This document shows, piece after piece, positions 7,194-13,740 of a stretch of 64,000 nucleotides of DNA. The translations under genes were made by a program, and so were the position numbers. The notes below the pieces were generated by a model. It saw only the letters and a program-made list of their open reading frames with translations, was not told the DNA's origin and did not search any database. Location of the stretch: positions 62,001 to 126,000 of the forward strand of contig NZ_BJND01000023.1 in the NCBI RefSeq assembly GCF_006539505.1, given 5' to 3'. Numbering within the stretch: the first letter of the stretch is position 1; every line of letters starts with the position of its first letter. The stretch comes from Streptomyces spinoverrucosus (lineage in GTDB: Bacteria > Actinomycetota > Actinomycetes > Streptomycetales > Streptomycetaceae).

Positions 7194-8345
7194 GTGACCG
7201 CCACCGCCTCCTGCACCGCTCCCGACGTCGTCGACGTCGTCGCGCTCGGCGAGTCCATGGTCACGTTCCTGCCCTCCCGCCCGGGGCGCCTCGCCGACGT
7301 GCCGTCCTTCGACCGGGGGATCGGTGGGGCGGAGTCCAACGTGGCATGTGTGATGGCTGCGGCCGGGCATACGGCGCGGTGGGTCAGCAGGGTGGGTGAG
7401 GACGGCTTCGGTGACCATCTGGTCGAGGCGATCGGGGCGTACGGCGTCGATGTGTCGTCCGTCCGCCGGGACCCGTCGCGCCCGACGGGGGTGTACTTCC
7501 GCACGGCGGGGGACCGGGCCGGTGACGGTCACGAGGTCGCGTATTACCGGGCGGGGTCGGCGGCGTCGGCGATGGCGGTGGGGAACGTGGAGATGGGAGC
7601 GGTGCGGGCGGCGCGGGTCCTGCATCTGTCGGGGATCACTGCGGCGCTGTCGGAGGACTGCCTGGCGCTGATGCGCGAGCTGACCGCTCCGGCCGCCGGG
7701 CGCCCGCTGGTGTCGTTCGACGTCAACCACCGGCAGGGGCTGTGGCGGGAGACCGGCGGGCCCCGGATCCTGCTGGAGCTGGCGCGGGACGCGGACATCG
7801 TGTTCGTGGGGGAGGACGAGGCCGAGGAGGCCTGGGGCGTGACGGGCGGGCCCGAGGCGATTCGGGAGCTGCTGCCCGAGCCGGGGACGCTGGTGGTGAA
7901 GCAGGGCGCCGAGGGAGCGACGGTGTTCGAGCGGACGCCGGGGCCCGGTGGTCGTCCGGCTGCGGGCCGTGGTGGGCCGGTCGCGCCCACGCGGCGGAGC
8001 CGCATATGTCACAGCCCCGCGCCCCTGGGGTCGGCACGGCCGGGCCGCGTCGTCGAACGTGCCCCTCACGTCAGCGTCGTCGCCCCCGTCGGTGCGGGCG
8101 ATGCCTTCGCCGCGGGGTTTCTCTCCGGGACGTTGCGCGGCCTGCCCCTCAGGGACCGCCTCCGCCACGGCCACCTCATGGCGGCAGCCGCCCTCACCGT
8201 CCCCGGCGACCTCGCCACCCCGCCCTCCCGTGACCACGCCGACCGGCTGGCCGCCCTCGATGACGACGCGTGGGGGAGACTTCGACTCGGCCCCGGCTGG
8301 ACGCACGCCGTTGATCGGGCCCCGGAGGAGGTACGTACGCCATGA
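7194..8345 (+). CDS. PfkB-family sugar kinase carrying an internal repeat-derived insertion
   Basis: A 383-residue ribokinase-fold kinase, probably for a sugar acid such as 2-keto-3-deoxygluconate. Family signatures are the N-terminal GESMVTFLP, the substrate-loop GGAESNVA, and VGAGDAFAAGFLSG with the catalytic Asp near residue 301. Between ATVFER and HVSVVAPVGAGD there are about 30 extra residues (Pro/Arg/Gly-rich, around residues 252-280) encoded by a copy of a dispersed repeat in the reverse direction. The insertion keeps the frame but lies next to the ATP/anion-hole region, so activity may be reduced. The GTG start follows GAGGAG about 11 bases away. Its stop overlaps the IclR start (ATGA), so the two are translationally coupled. 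Confidence 0.82.
   Translation: MTATASCTAPDVVDVVALGESMVTFLPSRPGRLADVPSFDRGIGGAESNVACVMAAAGHTARWVSRVGEDGFGDHLVEAIGAYGVDVSSVRRDPSRPTGVYFRTAGDRAGDGHEVAYYRAGSAASAMAVGNVEMGAVRAARVLHLSGITAALSEDCLALMRELTAPAAGRPLVSFDVNHRQGLWRETGGPRILLELARDADIVFVGEDEAEEAWGVTGGPEAIRELLPEPGTLVVKQGAEGATVFERTPGPGGRPAAGRGGPVAPTRRSRICHSPAPLGSARPGRVVERAPHVSVVAPVGAGDAFAAGFLSGTLRGLPLRDRLRHGHLMAAAALTVPGDLATPPSRDHADRLAALDDDAWGRLRLGPGWTHAVDRAPEEVRTP
7950..8030 (-). repeat. Dispersed Streptomyces repeat, copy 2, inside the kinase gene
   Basis: Read on the minus strand this begins AGGGGCGCGGGG, the same core as copies 1, 3 and 4. It continues with a variant middle (CATATGCGGCTCCGCCGCG) and ends in a CCACGGCCCGCAGC-like tail that also occurs in copy 4 (25615-25628). 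The copy lies wholly within the open kinase frame and adds codons without a stop. Confidence 0.75.
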
Positions 8346-9103
8346 GTCAGACCGTCGACCGCGCGCTGAGCATCCTGCCGCTGCTCGCCGAGGGCCCCGC
8401 CGACCTCGGACAGGTCGCCGACCGCCTCGGCGTGCACAAGTCCACGGCGCTGCGCCTCCTGCGCACCCTGCACGAGCACGGCTTCGTCTACCGCCAGTCC
8501 GACCAGCGCTACCGCCTCGGCGCCCGCCTCTTCGCGCTCGCCCAGGAGGCGATGGAGAACCTCGACATCCGCGAGATCGCCCACCCCCACCTCGTACGGC
8601 TGAACGAACAGTGCGGGCACACCGTGCACCTCGCGGTGTACGAGGAGAACGAGGTCCTCTACATCGACAAGGTGGACAGCCGCTACCCGGTGCGCATGTA
8701 CTCGCGGATCGGCAAGCCCGTCGCCATCACGGTCGCCGCCGTAGCGAAACTCCTGCTCGCCGACCTTCCCGAGCACGAGCGCCGCGCCCTCGCGGAGAAG
8801 CTCGACTACCCCATGTACACGTCCCGTTCGACACCGAACCCCGAGGCCTTCCTCAGGGAGCTGGCCAAGGTGCGCGAACAGGGCTGGGCCACCGACCTCG
8901 GTGGCCACGAGGAGTCCATCAACTGCGTCGCCGCACCGATCCGCGGCGCGGACGGCCGGGTCGTCGCCGCGATGTCGGTCTCCGCGCCCAACGTCGTCGT
9001 CACCGGCGACGAACTCCTCACCCTGCTCCCGCTGGTCCGCCGCACCGCGGACGCCATCAGCGGCGAGTACTCCGGCAGGACCCCGACGAAGGACGTCGTA
9101 TGA
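8342..9103 (+). CDS. IclR-family transcriptional regulator
   Basis: A 253-residue DNA-binding protein. Residues 1-65 form the winged helix-turn-helix (RALSILPLLAEGPADLGQVADRLGVHKSTALRLL, shown in part), and residues 75-250 form the IclR effector-binding domain (VHLAVYEENEVLYIDKVD, SINCVAAPIRG, MSVSAPN). The ATG lies within the kinase stop and has a GGAGG site 9 bases upstream. Its own stop overlaps the RidA start. As the only regulator in the cluster it probably controls both divergent operons, possibly through the palindrome at 7073-7093; the effector would be a pathway intermediate. Sign of regulation cannot be read. Confidence 0.9.
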   Translation: MSQTVDRALSILPLLAEGPADLGQVADRLGVHKSTALRLLRTLHEHGFVYRQSDQRYRLGARLFALAQEAMENLDIREIAHPHLVRLNEQCGHTVHLAVYEENEVLYIDKVDSRYPVRMYSRIGKPVAITVAAVAKLLLADLPEHERRALAEKLDYPMYTSRSTPNPEAFLRELAKVREQGWATDLGGHEESINCVAAPIRGADGRVVAAMSVSAPNVVVTGDELLTLLPLVRRTADAISGEYSGRTPTKDVV

Positions 9104-9510
9104 CCGAGAAGACCGCCCTCACCCCCAAGACCCACACCACGCCGCCCGCGAAGTTCTCGCACGGTGTGAAGAAGGGCAACATCCTCCAGGTCGCCGGCCA
9201 GGTCGGCTTCCTGCCCGCCGTCGAGGGGCAGCCCCCGACACCCGCCGGGCCGACCCTGCGCGAGCAGACCCTCCAGACCCTCGCCAACGTCAAGGCGATC
9301 CTTGAAGAGGGCGGCGCCACCTGGGACGACGTGATGATGATCCGCGTCTATCTGACGGACGTGGACCACTTCGCCGAGATGAACGAGATCTACAACGCCT
9401 ACTTCGAGGAGCAGGGCCTCACCCAGCCGCCGGCCGCGCGGACCACCGTCTACGTCGGGCTGCCCGCCGGGCTCCTCATCGAGATCGACGCCCTCGCCGT
9501 CCTCGGCTGA
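9100..9510 (+). CDS. RidA/YjgF family reactive-intermediate deaminase
   Basis: A 136-residue protein of the RidA family, a cytoplasmic trimer that hydrolyses reactive enamines and imines such as 2-aminoacrylate produced by PLP dehydratases. Visible motifs are GNILQVAGQVGF, the TLANVKAILEEGGATWDDV helix and RTTVYVG near residue 115, which contains the conserved arginine of active members. The ATG overlaps the IclR stop (ATGA at 9100-9103). Being coupled to a D-serine-deaminase-like gene, its likely job is to speed release of ammonia from the enamine. Length is slightly above the 125-130 usual because of a longer N-terminus. Confidence 0.9.
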   Translation: MTEKTALTPKTHTTPPAKFSHGVKKGNILQVAGQVGFLPAVEGQPPTPAGPTLREQTLQTLANVKAILEEGGATWDDVMMIRVYLTDVDHFAEMNEIYNAYFEEQGLTQPPAARTTVYVGLPAGLLIEIDALAVLG

Positions 9511-9551
9511 CGGCCTCGCAGAACCCCTCAACTCCCGCACACCGTACGCCG

Positions 9552-9592
9552 TCACGGCACGGCGCCCCCTCCCCTTGGGCGCCGTGCCGTGA
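9552..9592 (+). terminator. Strong hairpin terminator after the RidA gene
   Basis: A perfect 16-base-pair stem: TCACGGCACGGCGCCC (9552-9567) and GGGCGCCGTGCCGTGA (9577-9592), loop of 9 bases. No T-tract. It lies between the RidA and permease genes, so the permease is either expressed from its own promoter or by readthrough. Confidence 0.75.
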
Positions 9593-9639
9593 TCCCGCCA
9601 TGCCCGAAAGCGTCATGTGTTTACGCAGAGGACCCTCGA

Positions 9640-11115
9640 ATGTCCCATATATCCCTCCCGCTCGCTGCCTCCGCCCCGGCCGAGACCCCACCCCACACCG
9701 GCGGCCTGCTCCTCCTCATCGACGGCACCGCGGGACTGCTGACGGTCGCCGCGCTCGGTATCGCGCTCCTGCTCTTCCTGATCATCAAGACCCGGCTCCA
9801 GCCGTTCGTCGCGCTGCTCGCGGTCTCCATCGCCGTCGGCCTGATGGCGGGCCTGTCGGTCACCGAACTCTTCGGCACGGTCCAGCGCTCCGACGCCGTC
9901 TCGACCATCGAGTCCGGCATGGGCGGCATCCTCGGCCATGTCGCGATCATCATCGGCCTGGGCACCATGCTCGGCGCGATCCTCGAAGTCAGCGGCGGCG
10001 CCGAGGTCTTGGCCTCCCGGCTGCTCAACCTCTTCGGCGAGAAGCGAGCGCCCCTCGCCATGGGCCTCACCGGCCTGATCTTCGGCATCCCGGTCTTCTT
10101 CGACGTCGGCATCTTCGTCCTCGCGCCGATCGTGTACGCCGCCGCGAAGCGCTCCGGCAAGTCGATCCTGCTGTACTGCCTGCCCCTGCTCGCGGGCCTG
10201 TCCATGACCCACGCCTTCCTGCCCCCGCACCCGGGGCCCGTCGCCGCCGCCGGTCTGCTGCACGTGGACCTCGGCTGGGTCATCCTCATGGGCATCGTCT
10301 GCGGCATCCCGGCCGTGCTGGCCGCCTGGGCGTTCTCGGCGTGGGTCGGCCGCCGGATCTTCGTGCCCGTGCCGCAGGACATGGTGGAGGCCGCGGAGGA
10401 GGCCAAGCGCGCCGTGCTGGACGACCAGCACGCGCCGAGCGAGCGGCCGGTCGCCCTCGGCACGGTCCTCGCCATCATCGGTACGCCGCTGCTGCTGATT
10501 CTCGCCGCCACCTTCTCCTCCATCGCGCTGGACCCCTCCACGCCGCGCTCGGTGATCGAGTTCTTCGGCCACCCGTTCGTGGCCCTCACGATCGCGCTGC
10601 TGCTGGCGTACTACGTCCTCGGCATCCGGCGCGGCTGGTCCCGCAAGTCCCTGGAGACGGTGTCGACTTCGTCCCTGAAGCCCGTCGGCAACATCCTGCT
10701 GGTGGTCGGCGCGGGCGGCGTCTTCGGCGCGGTCCTCAAGGCGAGCGGTGTGGCCCAGGCGCTGTCCGACACCTTCAACGACGTCGGCCTCCCGGTGATC
10801 GTCCTCGCCTACCTGATCTCGCTCGTCCTGCGGGTCGCGCAGGGCTCGGCGACGGTGGCGATCGTGACGACGGCGGGCATCGTGGCCCCGCTGCTCGCCG
10901 AGGGCGACCACTCGCAGGCGTTCGTCGCCCTGGTCATCATGGCCATTTCCGCGGGCTCCATCTTCGCCTCGCACGTCAACGACGGGGGCTTCTGGATCGT
11001 CGCCAAGTACTTCGGCATCAGCGAGCGGGACACGCTGAAGACGTGGACGGTGCTGGAGTCGGTGCTGTCGGTGGCGGGGTTCGTGGCGGCGGCGGTGCTC
11101 AGTTTCTTCGTATAA
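9640..11115 (+). CDS. GntP-family permease (gluconate or D-serine : H+ symporter type)
   Basis: A 491-residue inner-membrane transporter with about 12 hydrophobic segments, normal for GntP. Family sequences include GILGHVAIIIGLGTMLG, FGIPVFFDVGIFVLAPI, FLPPHPGPVAAA and the C-terminal SHVNDGGFWIVAKYFG. GntP members import gluconate, but DsdX of the same family imports D-serine. Because the neighbours are a deacylase and a D-amino-acid deaminase, a D-serine-like substrate is at least as likely as gluconate. The ATG at 9640 follows GCAGAGGAC; the frame is open 17 codons upstream into the terminator stem, so the later start is preferred. A hairpin terminator follows. Confidence 0.85.
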   Translation: MSHISLPLAASAPAETPPHTGGLLLLIDGTAGLLTVAALGIALLLFLIIKTRLQPFVALLAVSIAVGLMAGLSVTELFGTVQRSDAVSTIESGMGGILGHVAIIIGLGTMLGAILEVSGGAEVLASRLLNLFGEKRAPLAMGLTGLIFGIPVFFDVGIFVLAPIVYAAAKRSGKSILLYCLPLLAGLSMTHAFLPPHPGPVAAAGLLHVDLGWVILMGIVCGIPAVLAAWAFSAWVGRRIFVPVPQDMVEAAEEAKRAVLDDQHAPSERPVALGTVLAIIGTPLLLILAATFSSIALDPSTPRSVIEFFGHPFVALTIALLLAYYVLGIRRGWSRKSLETVSTSSLKPVGNILLVVGAGGVFGAVLKASGVAQALSDTFNDVGLPVIVLAYLISLVLRVAQGSATVAIVTTAGIVAPLLAEGDHSQAFVALVIMAISAGSIFASHVNDGGFWIVAKYFGISERDTLKTWTVLESVLSVAGFVAAAVLSFFV

Positions 11116-11128
11116 CCGCCTTTGTGTG

Positions 11129-11168
11129 AGGGCGCGTCCGAGGTCGGGTTCGGCCCTGGACGCGCCCT
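11129..11168 (+). terminator. Hairpin terminator after the permease gene
   Basis: AGGGCGCGTCC (11129-11139) pairs exactly with GGACGCGCCCT (11158-11168); the loop is 18 bases. It separates the catabolic cluster from the island that starts at 11249. Confidence 0.65.
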
Positions 11169-11248
11169 GATTCCGACCCGTCCGCGACCGGGCCGTGCGC
11201 TGCAATGGAAGGGCGGAACGGGCTTGTGAGCGGCCGCGCGCCGGTGCG

Positions 11249-12361
11249 ATGCTGATCGTCATGCCGTCGCCGCCGCCTCACCCGCTCGAACACGGAGTGG
11301 TCCTCGCGGAGGTGCGCAAGGTGCGACGAGCCGGAGTCGTCAGGCTGCGGGAACTCGCCCTGCCGGTGGTCGCCGAGGTCGCCCGTGATCTTCCGCGGGG
11401 AGACGGCGAGTTGCCTGGGGGGCCGGTGGAAAAGGTGTTACGGCTCGCCGTCTCCCGGATGGGCGGCGGCACCCTGCAGACCGCCGCCGAGTACAGCCTC
11501 GGCCTCGCCCAGGGCACCCGGGACTGGCCGGCCGCCGACCGGCGCCGACGGGCCGCGCAGGTGTACGGGGTGAGCGTCGAACGGTTCCGCAAGCACCACG
11601 AGTTCATGGTCCTCGGGCAGGTCGCGGAACAGATCGTGCAGGTCGCCGGGCGCACCCCGGTGACCGACGCCCCCGCCCCGGCGCCGTACGACCGCATCCC
11701 CGCCGCCCACCGGGCGCTGCGCGTCCGCGTGGAGCGCCGTACCGTGCCCGTCACCGTGCACGTCCACTCCGTGGACCTGCTGCGGGACATGGACGTCGTG
11801 GTCTCGCCCACGAACACCTACTTCGCGCTCCCCGCGCCCTACAAGTCGTCCATCTCCGCGACCCTGCGCCGAGCGGGGGCGCGCAGGGACCCCACCGGGG
11901 GACTCGTCGAGGACCGCGTCCACGACGAGTTGGGGTCATGGGCCGCCCGGCACGGGGCTCCCGGCCGGGCGGCCCTGCCGGGCACGGTCGCCGTCACCTC
12001 CGCGGGCGCGCTGGCCGATCAGGGCATCCGGCGCATCTACCACGTGGCCGTCGCCGTGCCCCGCCCCGAGACCAACGACTACGACGTACAGCCCGCCGAC
12101 ATCACGCGGGGCGTGGCCCGCGTCTTCGCCCTGCTCGCCGAGGAGGCCCGCCGGTACGACCCGCCGCTGCGGTCGGTGTGCCTGCCGCTGCTCGGCGCGG
12201 GGCGCGGCGGGCTGACCCCGCTGGAGAGCTTCGGCGCGCTGTGGACGGCCGTCGAGGCCGAACTCGCCCGGGGCGCCGACTGGGACATCCATTTCGTCGT
12301 ACGCCGCCATGCGCGCGCCGATTTGCTGGAACGGCTGCTGACATCCGTGGGGGAGGACTGA
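11249..12361 (+). CDS. Macro-domain protein with an N-terminal helical domain
   Basis: A 370-residue cytoplasmic protein. Residues ~60-135 form a helical region (TFRKHHE-like: SVERFRKHHEFMVLGQVAEQI) that I have seen at the N-termini of several actinobacterial proteins. Residues ~165-365 match a macro domain, the ADP-ribose / ADP-ribose-1''-phosphate binding fold: DVVVSPTNTYF corresponds to the usual VNAAN strand, LPGTVAVTSAGAL to the second strand and CLPLLGAGRGGL to the phosphate-binding loop. Codon 64 (11438-11440) is TTA, so translation should need the bldA tRNA. Start: ATG 11249 (alternative ATG 11261); neither has a strong ribosome-binding site. The stop overlaps the next start (TGATG), which couples it to the antitoxin-like and RES genes. 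Confidence 0.72.
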   Translation: MLIVMPSPPPHPLEHGVVLAEVRKVRRAGVVRLRELALPVVAEVARDLPRGDGELPGGPVEKVLRLAVSRMGGGTLQTAAEYSLGLAQGTRDWPAADRRRRAAQVYGVSVERFRKHHEFMVLGQVAEQIVQVAGRTPVTDAPAPAPYDRIPAAHRALRVRVERRTVPVTVHVHSVDLLRDMDVVVSPTNTYFALPAPYKSSISATLRRAGARRDPTGGLVEDRVHDELGSWAARHGAPGRAALPGTVAVTSAGALADQGIRRIYHVAVAVPRPETNDYDVQPADITRGVARVFALLAEEARRYDPPLRSVCLPLLGAGRGGLTPLESFGALWTAVEAELARGADWDIHFVVRRHARADLLERLLTSVGED

Positions 12362-13044
12362 TGGGACAGCCCCCGTCCGAACCGGCCGACCCGTACCTCA
12401 CCCTCGCCGCCGCCGCGGCCCGCTGGGACCGGGTCGCCGGGCGGCTCGGGCCGGACACCCGGGCCCGGCTGGCCGAACTGCTCACCGTCGTCCGCCACGC
12501 CGACGCCCCCGGCCGCGACGACTGCGCGGTGCGGGCCGCCGGACTGTTGCGGGAACACTTGCCCGACGAGTTCGGGGCGGACGCGCACGCGCGGCTCGTC
12601 GCCGTGCAGCAGGCACAGGGCGGGGCGCCGACCGTGCAGGGGTTCGCGACCGAGGACCTGGCCGTGCTGCTGATCGACGGGCACCGCATGGTGGGTCCGG
12701 TGCTCGGGCCGGTGCGGGAACGGCTGCTCGCGGAGCCCGCGCTGGACGCGGACACCGTGGAGCAGGGCGGCGGTGAGCCGTACGCGCCGGACCTGATCCG
12801 GCTGCGTGGCGCCGGAGGCCGGTTGCGGCTGCCGCGGTTCCAGTTCTCCGAGGAGACCCTGCCCTGGCTGGTCGTCCTGGAGGTCAACGCGCTGCTGGAC
12901 GCCGACCGCGACCCCTGGGGCGCCGCCGACTGGTGGCTGTCCGCCAACGCCTGGCTCGGCACCAGCCCCGTCCGCCTGCTCGGCACCGGACGGGACAGAC
13001 AACTCGTCGAGACCGCACGGTTTCTGATGGACAGTGAGGGTTGA
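12361..13044 (+). CDS. Probable RES-toxin antitoxin with a DUF2384 (MbcA/ParS)-like C-terminus
   Basis: A 227-residue cytoplasmic protein. Residues ~1-150 are helical and unrecognised. The last ~45 residues (WWLSANAWLGTSPVRLLGTG, then a VETARFL helix) resemble the toxin-binding domain of Xre/MbcA/ParS-type antitoxins, whose hallmark is a short 'NPxLGGxTPxELL' segment. It begins within the stop of the macro gene and ends just before the RES gene, which has the RES catalytic residues. A toxin-antitoxin pairing is therefore the natural reading. The domain match is by eye and partial; the N-terminal part is much longer than in simple antitoxins. Confidence 0.6.
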   Translation: MGQPPSEPADPYLTLAAAAARWDRVAGRLGPDTRARLAELLTVVRHADAPGRDDCAVRAAGLLREHLPDEFGADAHARLVAVQQAQGGAPTVQGFATEDLAVLLIDGHRMVGPVLGPVRERLLAEPALDADTVEQGGGEPYAPDLIRLRGAGGRLRLPRFQFSEETLPWLVVLEVNALLDADRDPWGAADWWLSANAWLGTSPVRLLGTGRDRQLVETARFLMDSEG

Positions 13045-13049
13045 CCGTC

Positions 13050-13703
13050 GTGCCCAACTACCGGCCGCCCGAGACGCTCACCGGCACCCCCGGCAAGGTC
13101 ACGCTGGCCCGCGGCACCCTGCTGTACCGCATCCACGGCTCCCACCGCGGCGCCGCCGACTTCAACCCCAGGCCCGCGCACTGCCTGTACGGAGGCGGCC
13201 GCTTCGACGCCACCTCCTGCGACCGGTACGGCTATCTGTACGTCGGCCTGAGCGCGGCCGCCGCCGTGTGCGAGACCCTGCTGCGCTCCCTGCCCTTCGA
13301 CCCGGCCGGCGGCCCCCGCCTGCTGCAACGCCGGGCCGTCGAGGGGCGCCGCCTGAGCACCCTCCGGCTCACCGCCGACCTCTGCGTGCTGCCGCTGATG
13401 ACCGCGCAGGACCTGGCCGCCGTACACCAGGACACCTGGCTGGTGCACACCGAGGCGCACGAGTACCCGTACACCAGGGACTGGGCGCACTGGATCCGCC
13501 GGCACACCCAGCCGTGGGCGCAGGGGATGGTGTGGTCGTCCAAGCGGGAACCGGCGGACCGGACCGTGGTGCTGTTCGGCGACCGCTGCCCGGACGGTGC
13601 GCTGCGCTGCGAGGAGGACGAGGCCGTGGACTTCGACACGGCCGAGGGCCGGGAGTGGCTCAACTCCGTCCTGCTGCCCTACTACGTCCAACTCGCGCCG
13701 TAG
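13050..13703 (+). CDS. RES-domain NAD+ phosphorylase-type toxin
   Basis: A 217-residue cytoplasmic protein. The three residues that name the RES domain are visible: R27 in LLYRIHGS, E75 in AVCETLL and S163/S164 in VWSSKR, with the family's YVGLSAAAAVCET helix start. Known RES toxins such as mycobacterial MbcT destroy NAD+ by phosphorolysis, giving nicotinamide and ADP-ribose-1''-phosphate. The GTG at 13050 is chosen because GAGGG lies 8 bases upstream; a TTG at 13041 would overlap the upstream stop but has no spacing for the ribosome-binding site. It follows the antitoxin-like gene, normal order for such pairs. Activity is inferred. Confidence 0.8.
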   Translation: MPNYRPPETLTGTPGKVTLARGTLLYRIHGSHRGAADFNPRPAHCLYGGGRFDATSCDRYGYLYVGLSAAAAVCETLLRSLPFDPAGGPRLLQRRAVEGRRLSTLRLTADLCVLPLMTAQDLAAVHQDTWLVHTEAHEYPYTRDWAHWIRRHTQPWAQGMVWSSKREPADRTVVLFGDRCPDGALRCEEDEAVDFDTAEGREWLNSVLLPYYVQLAP

Positions 13704-13740
13704 GGCGGCATGTTGCTGACGATCCTGGAAAGCTCGACCC

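Noticed and set aside
7794..7830. Possible frameshift in the PfkB kinase gene
   Set aside because: The frame stays open and motifs on both sides of the odd segment are in the same frame; the unusual part is an in-frame insertion, not a frameshift.
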